A stretch of 36,725 nucleotides of DNA from Zoogloeaceae bacterium (lineage in GTDB: Bacteria > Pseudomonadota > Gammaproteobacteria > Burkholderiales > Rhodocyclaceae). The stretch covers positions 1 through 36,725 of the forward strand of contig JAIRMN010000194.1 in the NCBI GenBank assembly GCA_031258715.1, given 5' to 3'. Of this stretch, positions 27,623-36,591 are shown in pieces. The notes beneath the pieces were generated by a model that saw nothing but the letters and a program-made list of their open reading frames with translations, was not told the origin of the DNA and searched no databases. The position numbers and the translations under genes were made by a program. Position 1 is the stretch's first letter, and each line of letters starts with the position of its first letter.

Positions 27623-28797
27623 TCCCGGTTTCCCTGCATCTGGCTTCCGGCGAGGTCGCCAGCCGTCGTCCGGTCTATGAGATCGATCCGGTGCTCTTCT
27701 GGAGCGGCGCGCTCCTGCTGTGTTTCGGCCTGGTGATGGTCTATTCCGCCTCCATTGCCTATGCCGAGGGGCATCGCGCTTTCGGCTACGCCAGTTATTT
27801 TCTTCTGCGGCACGCGAGCTTCCTGGTCATTGGCCTCATCTGCGGCGCGGCGGCGTTCATGGTGCCGATGAAGCGCTGGCAAAAGGCTGCGCCTTGGCTC
27901 TTCCTCTTGGGCGTGGCGTTGCTGAGCGTCGTGCTCATTCCTGGCGTGGGGCGGGAAGTCAACGGCGCGCGGCGCTGGCTGTCGCTGGGCATGGTGAATT
28001 TGCAGGCTTCGGAACTGATGAAGCTCTTTGCCGTACTCTACGCCGCCGACTATGCCGTTCGCAAGATGAATCTCATGCATGATGTCAAGCGCGCCTTCCT
28101 GCCGATGGCGAGCGTCATGATACTGGTTGGCTGGCTCCTGCTGAAGGAGCCGGATTTCGGCGCGCTGGTGATCATCGTTACCATCGCCATGAGCGTCCTC
28201 TTTCTCGCGGGCATGAAAATGCGGCTCTTCGTCGTGCTGTTCGTGGGGCTTCTGGTGACGTTCGCCGTGCTGATCATCATCGAGCCATACCGTCTGGAGC
28301 GCATGTTCAGTTTCTTCGACCCCTGGCGCGATCCGTTTGGCAGGGGGTATCAACTGACGCAGTCCGAGATTGCCTTTGGGCGGGGAGAACTGTTCGGCGT
28401 AGGACTGGGCGCGAGTGTGCAGAAACTCTTTTATCTGCCGGAGGCCCATACCGATTTCCTCCTGGCCATCATTGCCGAGGAACTGGGTTTTGTCGGCGTC
28501 TCGGTGGTGGTCTGCCTGTTTGCGCTCTTGGTGCATCGCGTCTTTGCCGTGGGGCGCCAGTGCGTGCAACTGAATCGCATCTATCCGGCGCTGGTGACGA
28601 TGGGCATCGGCATCTGGTTCGGGGTGCAGGGGTTTATCAACATGGGCGTCAATGTCGGTCTTTTGCCCACCAAGGGATTGACCTTGCCGCTGATGAGTTT
28701 CGGCGGTTCCGGCATCGTCGCCAACTGTATCGCCTTTGGCGTTTTGTTGCGCGTGGACTGGGGAAATCGCCAGCTCATGCGGGGAGGCGGATCATGA
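27619..28797 (+). CDS. ftsW: Septal peptidoglycan glycosyltransferase FtsW
   Basis: A SEDS-family polymerase that builds septal glycan strands with FtsI. The 392-residue product has about ten membrane helices. Conserved parts are SIAYAE near the first helix, GREVNGARRWLSLG, KEPDFGALVIIV, DPWRDPFGRGYQLTQSEIAFG and the C-terminal LPTKGLTLPLMSFGGSG. The start ATG 27619 follows GAGGAGGGG and overlaps the murD stop (ATGA). The end overlaps murG in the same way. Confidence 0.97.
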   Translation: MIPVSLHLASGEVASRRPVYEIDPVLFWSGALLLCFGLVMVYSASIAYAEGHRAFGYASYFLLRHASFLVIGLICGAAAFMVPMKRWQKAAPWLFLLGVALLSVVLIPGVGREVNGARRWLSLGMVNLQASELMKLFAVLYAADYAVRKMNLMHDVKRAFLPMASVMILVGWLLLKEPDFGALVIIVTIAMSVLFLAGMKMRLFVVLFVGLLVTFAVLIIIEPYRLERMFSFFDPWRDPFGRGYQLTQSEIAFGRGELFGVGLGASVQKLFYLPEAHTDFLLAIIAEELGFVGVSVVVCLFALLVHRVFAVGRQCVQLNRIYPALVTMGIGIWFGVQGFINMGVNVGLLPTKGLTLPLMSFGGSGIVANCIAFGVLLRVDWGNRQLMRGGGS

Positions 28798-29861
28798 GCG
28801 CGACGCCCAGAACAGTCCTGATTATGGCGGGCGGCACGGGCGGCCACATCTTTCCAGCGATGGCGGTGGCGGAAGCCCTGCGCGACGCCGGTTGGCGGGT
28901 ATTCTGGCTAGGCAATCCGGAAGGCATGGAAGCGCGGCTGGCGTCGGCGCGGGGTTTCGAGATGATTCATGTGCGCTTTGCCGCCCTGCGCGGCAAGGGT
29001 CTGGCGCGCAAGCTGGCGCTGCCCGTCAGCCTGACGCGCGCCTGCTGGCGGGCGGGCAGGGAAATCCGCCGCGTCCGTCCCAATGTGGTCTTGGGCATGG
29101 GCGGCTACATCAGTTTTCCCGGCGCGATCATGGCCTGGGCACTGGGCATTCCCTGTGTCATCCATGAGCAGAACGCTATCGCCGGACTGGCAAACCGCAT
29201 CCTCTCCTTCTTGGCGAACCGGGTGCTGACGGGGTTTCCGAATGTCCTGCGCCGCGGCGTCTGGGTGGGGAATCCGGTGCGCGCCGATATTTCGCAGGCG
29301 CCGCCGCCGGAAGCGCGCCTTGCCGGACGCGAAGGCGCGCTCAGGCTCCTGGTGCTGGGCGGCAGCCTGGGGGCGCAGGCGCTGAACAAAGTCATCCCGG
29401 AAGGGCTGGCACTGATGCCATCGGGTTTGCGTCCGGAAGTGGTGCATCAGGCGGGCGAGCGGCATCTGGAAGATCTGAAGGCCAACTATGCCGCCGCAGG
29501 CGTCGAGGCGCATTGCGTCAGTTTCATCGAGGATATGGCAGGCGCTTACGCCTGGGCGGATCTGGTGATCTGCCGCGCCGGGGCGCTCACCATCGCCGAG
29601 CTGGCGATGGCGGGCGCACCCGCGATTCTGGTGCCTTTCCCGCAGGCGGTGGATGACCATCAGACGCATAACGCTCGTTTTTTCACGCTGGCGGGCGGCG
29701 GCATCCTTTTGCCGCAGGATCGGTTGACGCCCGAATCCGTGGCGCTGACAGGCAACTACAGCCGCGGCCAATTGCTGGAAATGGCGAAAAGATCCCGCGC
29801 GCTGGCCTGTCCCGGCGCGACACAGGCCGTCGCGCGTCATATCGAGGAGTGCGCCGCATGA
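28794..29861 (+). CDS. murG: UDP-GlcNAc:lipid I GlcNAc transferase
   Basis: Adds GlcNAc to lipid I to give lipid II, on the cytoplasmic face of the membrane. The 355-residue product has the first glycine loop [34 protein letters not shown], the second loop [13 protein letters not shown], and the UDP-GlcNAc site [11 protein letters not shown] with [14 protein letters not shown]. Family length is normal. The start follows GGGGAGG and overlaps ftsW by four bases; the end overlaps murC by four. Confidence 0.97.
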   Translation: MSATPRTVLIMAGGTGGHIFPAMAVAEALRDAGWRVFWLGNPEGMEARLASARGFEMIHVRFAALRGKGLARKLALPVSLTRACWRAGREIRRVRPNVVLGMGGYISFPGAIMAWALGIPCVIHEQNAIAGLANRILSFLANRVLTGFPNVLRRGVWVGNPVRADISQAPPPEARLAGREGALRLLVLGGSLGAQALNKVIPEGLALMPSGLRPEVVHQAGERHLEDLKANYAAAGVEAHCVSFIEDMAGAYAWADLVICRAGALTIAELAMAGAPAILVPFPQAVDDHQTHNARFFTLAGGGILLPQDRLTPESVALTGNYSRGQLLEMAKRSRALACPGATQAVARHIEECAA

Positions 29862-31273
29862 AACACAAGGTCAAACACATTCACTTCGTCGGTATTGGCG
29901 GCTCCGGCATGAGCGGCATTGCCGAAGTGCTGTTCAACCTGGGCTATATGGTTTCCGGCTCCGATCTCAGGGCATCCGGCATGACCGCGAGGCTGGAAGG
30001 GCAAGGGATGCGCGTCTTTATCGGCCACGCGGCGGAAAACATCGCGGGCGCCCATGCCGTGGTCACCTCCACCGCTGTCAAGCCGGATAACCCGGAAGTG
30101 GGAGCCGCGCGCCAAGCCAATATCCCGGTCGTTCCCCGCGCCCTGATGCTGGCGGAGCTGATGCGCCTGAAACAGGGGATCGCCATCGCCGGAACGCACG
30201 GCAAGACCACCACCACCAGCCTGGTCGCCAGCATCCTCGCCGAAGCCGGGCTGGACCCGACCTTCGTGATTGGCGGCAGGCTGAACGCGGCGGGCGCGAA
30301 CGCGCGCATGGGCAAGGGCGATTTTCTCGTCGCCGAGGCCGATGAATCGGACGCTTCCTTCCTGCACCTCTCGCCGGTCGTCTCCGTCGTCACCAATATC
30401 GACGCCGATCACATGGACACCTATGGGCACGATTTCTCCCGTCTGCAACAAGTCTTCGTGGAATTTTTGAATCGCCTGCCCTTCTACGGCGTGGCTGTGC
30501 TCTGCCAGGACGATCCCCACGTGCGCGCGATCCTGCCGCGGGTTTCCCGCCAGGTGGTGCGCTACGGTCTCACGCCCGAAGCCAGTCTATATGCCGAAAA
30601 CATTCGCGCCGAAGGCGGGCGGATGCGTTTTGACGCCGTACGCCTTAACGGCGGGATATCGCGCTTGCCGATTACCCTCAACCTGCCGGGCGTGCATAAC
30701 GTCCTGAACGCGCTGGCGGCGATTGGCGTCGCCAGCGAGGTACAGGTGGGCGACGAGGCCATCGTCCGCGCCCTGACGGAATTCAAGGGCGTGGGACGGC
30801 GCTTTCAACGCTATGCCGACATTTTGTGTCCCGAAGGCGGCGGCAGTTTTGCCCTGGTGGATGATTACGGACATCATCCGGCGGAGATGACGGCAACCCT
30901 CGCCGCCGCGCGCGCCGCGTTTCCTGGCAGACGCCTCCTGCTGGCTTTCCAGCCGCACCGTTATACCCGCACCCGCGACTGTTTCGAGGATTTCGTCGAG
31001 GTGCTCTCCAGCGTCGACGCGCTTTTTCTCACCGAGGTCTACGCGGCGGGCGAAGCGCCGATTGTCGCCGCCGATGGCCGCAGCCTGGCGCGCGCCGTGC
31101 GGGTGGCGGGCAAGGTGGAACCGGTGTTCGTCGAACAGGTGGCCGACCTGCCGGAACGGATCGTCGAGGCAGCAGAGGACGGCGACGTGGTGCTGACGAT
31201 GGGCGCGGGATCCATCGACAGTGTGGCGGAAAAAATCAGTTTCATGAACCCATGGACGACGGAAAAACCATGA
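29858..31273 (+). CDS. murC: UDP-MurNAc:L-alanine ligase
   Basis: Adds L-alanine to UDP-MurNAc, the first stem residue. The 471-residue product begins [20 protein letters not shown], then has the ATP loop [30 protein letters not shown] and the C-terminal [10 protein letters not shown] and [12 protein letters not shown] 29858 is chosen because GAGGAG lies 8 bases before it and it gives the ATGA overlap with murG; a GTG three codons upstream is also in frame. The murB gene that often follows murC is absent here. Confidence 0.97.
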   Translation: MKHKVKHIHFVGIGGSGMSGIAEVLFNLGYMVSGSDLRASGMTARLEGQGMRVFIGHAAENIAGAHAVVTSTAVKPDNPEVGAARQANIPVVPRALMLAELMRLKQGIAIAGTHGKTTTTSLVASILAEAGLDPTFVIGGRLNAAGANARMGKGDFLVAEADESDASFLHLSPVVSVVTNIDADHMDTYGHDFSRLQQVFVEFLNRLPFYGVAVLCQDDPHVRAILPRVSRQVVRYGLTPEASLYAENIRAEGGRMRFDAVRLNGGISRLPITLNLPGVHNVLNALAAIGVASEVQVGDEAIVRALTEFKGVGRRFQRYADILCPEGGGSFALVDDYGHHPAEMTATLAAARAAFPGRRLLLAFQPHRYTRTRDCFEDFVEVLSSVDALFLTEVYAAGEAPIVAADGRSLARAVRVAGKVEPVFVEQVADLPERIVEAAEDGDVVLTMGAGSIDSVAEKISFMNPWTTEKP

Positions 31274-32181
31274 AACATCCTGACAAGGTGGCGGTACTCC
31301 TGGGCGGTACATCCGCCGAACGCGAAGTCTCCCTACAAAGCGGCGCGGGCGTACTGGCGGCCTTGCAGCGCAAGGGCGTGGACGCGCATCCCTTCGATAC
31401 GGCAGAACTGCCGCTGGAAGAACTGCGCGGCTTCGACCGGGTTTTCATCGCCCTGCACGGGCGGCACGGCGAGGACGGCACGATCCAAGGATTCCTGGAA
31501 CTCATCGGCCTTCCCTACACCGGTCCCGGCGTCATGGCCTCCGCCATCGGCATGGATAAGCTGCGCACCAAGCTCCTCTGGCGGGCGGCGGGTCTGCCAG
31601 TGCCCGACTACGCTTTGCTGGAAGCGGACACGAATTTCGAGACCGTAGCGATGCGCCTAGGATTGCCGTTGTTCGTCAAGCCCGCGCGGGAAGGTTCGTC
31701 GGTGGGCATCTCGCGGGTGGAAAAGGCGGAAGAATTGCCGGCGGCCTACGCCGAAGCCAGGAAACACGACACGCTGGTGATGGCCGAGGCGGGCATCATG
31801 GGCGGCGAATACACGGTGACGTTCCTGGGCGATATGGCCTTGCCGCTGGTGAAAATCGAGCCGAACGCGGCCTTTTATGATTACGACGCCAAGTATCTGC
31901 GCGACGATACCCGCTACCTTTGTCCCTCTGGCCTTTCGCCGGAAAAGGAAAGGGCGGTGCAGGAAGAAGCGAAAAGGGCCTTTCGAGTCCTGGGCGGCAA
32001 GGGCTGGAGCCGCATCGACGTGCTCATGGACGCGGCGGGCGCGCACTATTTTCTGGAGATCAATACTTCCCCCGGCATGACCTCGCATTCGCTGGTACCG
32101 ATGGCGGCAAAAGCCGCTGGAATCAACTTCGATGAGCTGGTATTAAAAGTGCTTTATCAAGAAAGCGATGGAACTGTTTGA
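31270..32181 (+). CDS. ddlB: D-alanine:D-alanine ligase
   Basis: Makes the D-Ala-D-Ala used by MurF, an ATP-grasp enzyme. The 303-residue product shows [41 protein letters not shown], and the metal-binding end [15 protein letters not shown]. The start ATG 31270 gives an ATGA overlap with murC and a weak CGGA upstream; ATG 31252, six codons earlier, is the alternative. A 37-base gap separates it from ftsQ. Confidence 0.96.
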   Translation: MKHPDKVAVLLGGTSAEREVSLQSGAGVLAALQRKGVDAHPFDTAELPLEELRGFDRVFIALHGRHGEDGTIQGFLELIGLPYTGPGVMASAIGMDKLRTKLLWRAAGLPVPDYALLEADTNFETVAMRLGLPLFVKPAREGSSVGISRVEKAEELPAAYAEARKHDTLVMAEAGIMGGEYTVTFLGDMALPLVKIEPNAAFYDYDAKYLRDDTRYLCPSGLSPEKERAVQEEAKRAFRVLGGKGWSRIDVLMDAAGAHYFLEINTSPGMTSHSLVPMAAKAAGINFDELVLKVLYQESDGTV

Positions 32182-32218
32182 TTAAACGGAATTTTTGAGG
32201 ATTTTCGAGAAAGAATGA

Positions 32219-32986
32219 ATGTGGCACCAACCCAGATTACTCAATTTGCTGGCGGATATGCTGTTTGCCGCGGGATGGGCGATGCTGCTGGCCTTGCCGG
32301 TGATGGCGTTCATGCGGATGCCGTTTGCGCCGGTGCGCATGGTGACGCTTGCCGCGCCCTTGCGCTTTGTGGCGGCGCGGGAGCTAGAGGAGGCGCTTTC
32401 CGGGCGTTTGCGCGGCAACTTCTTCGTGCTTTCGGCGGAAAACGTGCGCGAAGCGCTGGAGGGTCTGCCCTGGGTGCGGCGCGCCCGTGTGCGCCGGGTC
32501 TGGCCCGACCGGCTGGAAATCACGCTGGAGGAACAGGAAGTCAGCGCCCACTGGGGCGATTCGGGCAACGAATGGGTCAATATCTACGGGGAAGTTTTTG
32601 CCGCCAATCCGCCCGATTTGCCGGGGGGCGGCAAATTCTCCCTGCCGCGCCTTTCGGGGCCGCCGGGCAGCGCGGCTTTCCTGTTGCGGCGCTATGGCGA
32701 GAGCGCGCGGCTTTTGGCGCGCGTTTCCCTCGTGCCCGTGGCCTTGCGGCTTTCGGCGCGGCAGGCGCTGGAAGTAGATACCGCCAACAAAATGAAGCTG
32801 AAGCTGGGACGGGAACGCGAGCGTTCTTCTGTCATCTGGCGGCTGGAACGCTTTATCGGCCTTTATCCATCCGTCGTGGCGGGGCGGACGCCGCCCACGC
32901 GCGTCGTGGATTTGCGCTATCCCAATGGCTTTTCCCTTTATCCGGCGGGCGCGCGGACGACCAACGGAGGGCGGGAAAATGAGTAA
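32219..32986 (+). CDS. ftsQ: Cell division protein FtsQ
   Basis: A bitopic inner-membrane protein that links early and late division proteins through the FtsQLB complex. The 255-residue product has a short cytoplasmic start, a membrane helix at about 12-32, a POTRA-like segment (VREALEGLPWVRRARVRRVWPDRLEITLEEQ) and the beta domain ending VVDLRYPNGFSL. The call rests on that pattern and on position. The start ATG 32219 lies near a second, out-of-frame ATG at 32215; GAGAAAG precedes both. It overlaps ftsA by eight bases. Confidence 0.94.
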   Translation: MWHQPRLLNLLADMLFAAGWAMLLALPVMAFMRMPFAPVRMVTLAAPLRFVAARELEEALSGRLRGNFFVLSAENVREALEGLPWVRRARVRRVWPDRLEITLEEQEVSAHWGDSGNEWVNIYGEVFAANPPDLPGGGKFSLPRLSGPPGSAAFLLRRYGESARLLARVSLVPVALRLSARQALEVDTANKMKLKLGRERERSSVIWRLERFIGLYPSVVAGRTPPTRVVDLRYPNGFSLYPAGARTTNGGRENE

Positions 32987-34211
32987 GGGAAACAAGGATT
33001 TGATTGTCGCGCTGGACATCGGCACTTCCATGATCGTGGCCTTGGTGGCGGAATTGACGGTGGAAGGCGAGTTGAGCGTCATTGGCCGGGGAACGCACGA
33101 TTCGCGCGGTCTGAAAAATGGCGTGGTGGTGAATATCGAGGAGACCGTGGACGCCATTTCCGGGGCCATCGCCGAAGCCGAGCTGATGGCGGACTGCAAG
33201 GTGGACGTGGTCTATACCGGCATCGCGGGCAGCCACATCAGGAGTTTCAATTCGGACGGCATGGTCGCGGTCGCCGACAAGGAAGTCAGTCCGCCCGATG
33301 TGGCGCGAGCGCTGGAAACCGCGCGCGCGCGCCCCATGCCCACGGATCAGGAAATCCTGCATGTCCTGCCCCAGGAATTCATTATCGACGAGCAGGGCGG
33401 CATCCGCGAACCCATCGGCATGAACGGGAAGCGCCTGGAAGTCAAGGTGCATATCGTCACCGGCGCGATCTCCGCAGCCCAGAACATCATCAAATGTGTG
33501 CGTCGTTGCGGGCTGGAAGTGAGCAACATCGTGCTGCAACCACTGGCTTCCAGCTACGCGGTGCTCTCGCAGGACGAAAAGGATTTGGGCGTGTGCATGT
33601 TGGATATTGGCGGCGGCACCACCGACATCGCCATCTGGACGCGTGGCGCGATTCGTTATACGGCGGTCATTCCTGACGCGGGCGATCTGGTGACGACCGA
33701 CATCGCCATGATGCTGCACACGCCGCGGCGCGACGCCGAAGACCTCAAGTGCCGTTACGGTTGCGCCTTGGCGCAGCTTACCGATCCGGAGGACTTCCTG
33801 GATGTGCCCGGCGTGGATGAGCGTCCGCCGCGCAAGGTTTCGAGGCATACGCTGGCGAACGTGATCCAGGCCAGGGTGGAGGAGATCTACGAAAAAGTCC
33901 TGAAGGAAATCGTTCGCGCCGGTTACGGCGAAGTGCTTTCTTCCGGCATCGTCATTACCGGCGGCGCTTCGCTCATGCCGGGCATGGTCGAGTTGGGCGA
34001 GGAAATCTTCCACATGTCGGTACGCCAGGCCGTGCCCCGGTATTCTTCGGGCGGACTTTCGGACGTGGTGCGCAACGCGCGGTTTTCCACGGCTTACGGT
34101 CTGTTGCTGGTGGCGCAGGAAGAATGTCGCCGCGGTCTGAAAATCGAGAAGAAACGCACACTGCGGGATAGCTGGAACGACCTGATCGCCTGGTTCGGAA
34201 AGAATTTTTGA
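32979..34211 (+). CDS. ftsA: Cell division protein FtsA
   Basis: An actin-like ATPase that ties FtsZ filaments to the membrane and recruits later division proteins. The 410-residue product has the phosphate-1 motif ALDIGTSMIVALV, the SHUT domain (1C), the phosphate-2 motif MLDIGGGTTDIAI, the adenosine motif GIVITGGASLMPGM, and the amphipathic membrane-targeting end WNDLIAWFGKNF. The start ATG 32979 follows GGAGGGCGGG and overlaps ftsQ. A T-rich 44-base spacer separates it from ftsZ. Confidence 0.97.
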   Translation: MSKGNKDLIVALDIGTSMIVALVAELTVEGELSVIGRGTHDSRGLKNGVVVNIEETVDAISGAIAEAELMADCKVDVVYTGIAGSHIRSFNSDGMVAVADKEVSPPDVARALETARARPMPTDQEILHVLPQEFIIDEQGGIREPIGMNGKRLEVKVHIVTGAISAAQNIIKCVRRCGLEVSNIVLQPLASSYAVLSQDEKDLGVCMLDIGGGTTDIAIWTRGAIRYTAVIPDAGDLVTTDIAMMLHTPRRDAEDLKCRYGCALAQLTDPEDFLDVPGVDERPPRKVSRHTLANVIQARVEEIYEKVLKEIVRAGYGEVLSSGIVITGGASLMPGMVELGEEIFHMSVRQAVPRYSSGGLSDVVRNARFSTAYGLLLVAQEECRRGLKIEKKRTLRDSWNDLIAWFGKNF

Positions 34212-34236
34212 CCATTTTTTCATCATTTTTTAACTT
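34208..34236 (+). promoter_or_regulatory. Weak candidate ftsZ promoter
   Basis: TTGACC (34208-34213, overlapping the ftsA stop) and TAACTT (34231-34236) are 17 bases apart. The -35 is good and the -10 is poor. The spacer is T-rich in a GC-rich setting. Extra promoters just before ftsZ are common in proteobacteria, but this one is a guess from sequence. Confidence 0.25.
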
Positions 34237-34255
34237 TTGCGAAATGGAGGCAGCG

Positions 34256-35410
34256 ATGTTTGAAATCATTGATAAACAGGAACCGGATACCGCCATCAAG
34301 GTGGATACCATCATCAAGGTGGTGGGCGTCGGCGGGGCGGGCGGCAATGCCGTGGATCACATGATCCGGGAAGGTGTGCAGGGCGTGGAATTCATCGCCG
34401 CCAATACGGACGCGCAGGCCCTGAGAAAATGCCAGGCAGGCAACAAGCTGGCGCTCGGCACACTGGGCGCGGGCGGTAGGCCGGAAGCGGGGCGGGCGGC
34501 GGCGGAAAATCACCGCGAGGATATCCGCGCGCATATCGAGGGCGCGCGCATGGTCTTCATCACCGCCGGCATGGGCGGCGGCACCGGCACGGGCGCCGCG
34601 CCCGTCGTGGCCGAAGTAGCGCGAGAAATGGGCGTACTCACGGTTGGCGTCGTTTCCAAACCCTTCAGTTTCGAGGGCGGCAAGCGCATGAAAAACGCCG
34701 AAGCGGGGATTGTCGAATTTTCGCAACATGTCGATTCGCTGATTGTCATCCTGAACGACAAGCTCCAGGAAGTCATGGGCGAGGACGCGGGCGTGGACGA
34801 ATGCTTCAGGGCGGCGGACGACGTGCTGAAAAACGCCGTCGGCGGCATTTCCGAAATCGTCACCAATCATGGTCTCGTCAATGTCGATTTCGAGGACGTT
34901 TGTACCGTGATGAGCGAAACGGGACGCGCCATGATGGGTTCCGCCACCGCCAGCGGACTCGATCGCGCGCGCATTGCCGCTGAACAGGCCGTGGCCTCGC
35001 CGCTTCTGGAAAGCGTCAACCTTTCCGGCGCGCGCGGCGTGCTGGTCAATATCACCGCCGCGCGCGCTTCCCTGCGGATGCGGGAAGTAACCGAAGTCAT
35101 GGCGACCATCGAAAAATTCGCCGCCGAAGACGCGCACATCATCTTTGGCGCGGTCTACGACGAGAACATGGGCGACCAGTTGCGCGTCACTGTGGTAGCG
35201 ACCGGCTTGGGACAGGCGCAGGAAGAACCCCAGATCAAGGTCGTCATCAACCGGGGAACTGGCACCTATGGCGGCGGCGAGCCGCTGGAAGACCCAGATA
35301 TTCCCGCCGCCGTCCGCCGCCGCGGTCGCCGCGCCGCCATTGCCGCGCTGGAAAACAGCGGCGTCGCCGCACTCGATATCCCGTCTTTCCTGCGCAAACA
35401 GGCGGATTGA
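34256..35410 (+). CDS. ftsZ: Cell division GTPase FtsZ
   Basis: The tubulin-like GTPase that forms the division ring. The 384-residue product has KVVGVGGAGGNAVDHM, the tubulin signature GGGTGTG at 107-113, the T7-loop region NVDFEDV, and the conserved C-terminal peptide DIPSFLRKQAD that binds FtsA and other anchors. The start ATG 34256 has GGAGG 5 bases upstream; an in-frame ATG at 34244 contains that ribosome site and is unlikely. Last gene of the dcw cluster in this window. Confidence 0.98.
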   Translation: MFEIIDKQEPDTAIKVDTIIKVVGVGGAGGNAVDHMIREGVQGVEFIAANTDAQALRKCQAGNKLALGTLGAGGRPEAGRAAAENHREDIRAHIEGARMVFITAGMGGGTGTGAAPVVAEVAREMGVLTVGVVSKPFSFEGGKRMKNAEAGIVEFSQHVDSLIVILNDKLQEVMGEDAGVDECFRAADDVLKNAVGGISEIVTNHGLVNVDFEDVCTVMSETGRAMMGSATASGLDRARIAAEQAVASPLLESVNLSGARGVLVNITAARASLRMREVTEVMATIEKFAAEDAHIIFGAVYDENMGDQLRVTVVATGLGQAQEEPQIKVVINRGTGTYGGGEPLEDPDIPAAVRRRGRRAAIAALENSGVAALDIPSFLRKQAD

Positions 35411-35456
35411 AGGGGGCAGGGATTAGGCGTCAGGGATCGGGTCGGGGATCAGAGAG

Positions 35457-35650
35457 AAGTCACCGGCGGCTTTGCCGCCGCAGGTTGACTTCTGGATTGC
35501 CACAGGCTTCGCCCTCGCTTTTAACGAAGGAAGAGCGCGGCGCGACTTGGAACGCATCCAAGCCCATCAAAATCGAGGTGTGAAACGACGAAACAATCCA
35601 GCCTCCTAACCTGCGGCGCGAAGCGCCGACGGTTTTTCTGTCCTCTGATT
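35457..35650. repeat. Composite intergenic repeat, copy F, with inverted ends
   Basis: The left end has hairpin CGGCGGC-ttt-GCCGCCG (35464-35480) followed by TTCTGGATTGCC; the right end has CAATCCAG followed by hairpin CGGCGC-gaa-GCGCCG (35614-35628). The ends are therefore inverted copies. The block 35490-35522 matches 547-579 of copy B at 30 of 33 bases, and both copies end in a T-run and CTGTCCTCTG. No open frame inside is protein-like. Confidence 0.7.
35614..35637 (+). terminator. Terminator-like end of repeat copy F, downstream of ftsZ
   Basis: The 6-bp GC stem CGGCGC-gaa-GCGCCG is followed by ACGG and TTTTT. It lies about 200 bases after the ftsZ stop and may end the dcw transcript, so the repeat may have been recruited as a terminator. 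The gap between stem and T-run weakens the case. Confidence 0.4.
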
Positions 35651-35714
35651 CTCTGATTCGTCCCTGCCAGCTTATGCGATCTGGACGATAGTGACCAAAT
35701 GGTGTTACTTTTCG

Positions 35715-35738
35715 CTTATCCCTGTTGCCGGATAAGCA
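35715..35738. promoter_or_regulatory. Inverted repeat upstream of the CoA-transferase genes
   Basis: GCTTATCC and GGATAAGC form a perfect 8-bp inverted repeat around an 8-base centre, about 128 bases before the subunit A start. It has no T-run, so a regulator site or an mRNA leader hairpin is more likely than a terminator. No regulator gene is visible beside it. Confidence 0.4.
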
Positions 35739-35865
35739 TAGAAGCGGCGTTGGGGTAAAACAGCCTGTCCCGACGGGCAATAAAAACGGATTCCCTCGAA
35801 GACGTTTGTTTTTCGCCGCCGCCGCCGGGCGGAATCGGCATAACGTGTTTTTTTAGGAGAAGTCA

Positions 35866-36573
35866 ATGAAATCGAAAAAACTTGAAATCGACAAGGTCGC
35901 ATCGTTCCTGCGCGACGGCATGACCATCATGTATGGCGGATTCATGGGCAACGGCACGCCGCCGCGGCTCATGCTGGCCATCCTGGATTCCGGCGTCAAG
36001 GATCTCACGGTGATCGGCGACGACGCGGCGTTTTCCGACGCGACCAAGGGCCCGGAAGGCATCGGGCTTCTGGTGCGCAACAAGCGGGTCAGGAAGATGA
36101 TTACCGGTCACATCGGCCTGAACAAGGAAGCGCAGCGCCAGATGCTCGCGGGCGAAATGGAAATCGAACTTTGTCCGATCGGTTCGATCGCCGAACGCAT
36201 CCGCGCCGGCGGCTCCGGCCTGGGCGGGGTGCTCACCCCCACCGGCGTGGGCACGAGCGTGGAAGACGTGCCGCAGGACTTGACTATCAATGGACAGAAA
36301 TACACGAAGAAGCCGGTATTCACCATCAACGGGCGCGACTTCCTTTACGAAACGCCATTGAGGGCCGATCTCGCGGTGCTGGAAGCCGTACAGGCCGACA
36401 AGAGCGGCAACCTCGTTTATTACACCTCGATGCGCAACCACAACCCGCTCATGGCGCTCGCCGCCGAAACCGTGATCGTCGAGGCGCACCAGATCGTCGA
36501 GGTTGGCTGCATCGATCCCGATCACGTGATGACGCCGGGTGTGCTGGTCGATTACATCATCTACCCTCATTGA
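35866..36573 (+). CDS. 3-oxoacid/butyrate-acetoacetate CoA-transferase subunit A
   Basis: The alpha subunit of a class I CoA-transferase that moves CoA between acyl groups such as acetate, butyrate and acetoacetate (AtoD/CtfA/ScoA group). The 235-residue product has DGMTIMYGGFMGNGTPPRLM, the family run IRAGGSGLGGVLTPTGVGT, and the C-terminal VEVGCIDPDHVMTPGVLVDYI. By pattern it resembles clostridial CtfA-type proteins. The ATG has AGGAGA 5 bases before it. Its partner starts 18 bases after its stop. The exact substrate pair cannot be read from the sequence; acetoacetate or butyrate use and amino-acid fermentation are all possible. Confidence 0.93.
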   Translation: MKSKKLEIDKVASFLRDGMTIMYGGFMGNGTPPRLMLAILDSGVKDLTVIGDDAAFSDATKGPEGIGLLVRNKRVRKMITGHIGLNKEAQRQMLAGEMEIELCPIGSIAERIRAGGSGLGGVLTPTGVGTSVEDVPQDLTINGQKYTKKPVFTINGRDFLYETPLRADLAVLEAVQADKSGNLVYYTSMRNHNPLMALAAETVIVEAHQIVEVGCIDPDHVMTPGVLVDYIIYPH

Positions 36574-36591
36574 GAAGCCAAGGAGAGAATC

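Larger units (their letters stand above)
35411..35865. other. Intergenic junction with repeat copy F and a dyad
   Basis: No gene is supported. The first ~230 bases are a composite repeat; an inverted repeat GCTTATCC/GGATAAGC lies at 35715-35738. The remainder up to the CoA-transferase ribosome site includes a (GCC)n-like run near 35815 and a T-run at about 35848-35854. No lpxC or secA gene follows ftsZ here. Confidence 0.6.

Noticed and set aside
35464-35480. Hairpin CGGCGGC-ttt-GCCGCCG as the ftsZ terminator
   Set aside because: It has no T-run on the plus strand and is the left end of the repeat. The right-end hairpin at 35614 is the better candidate.
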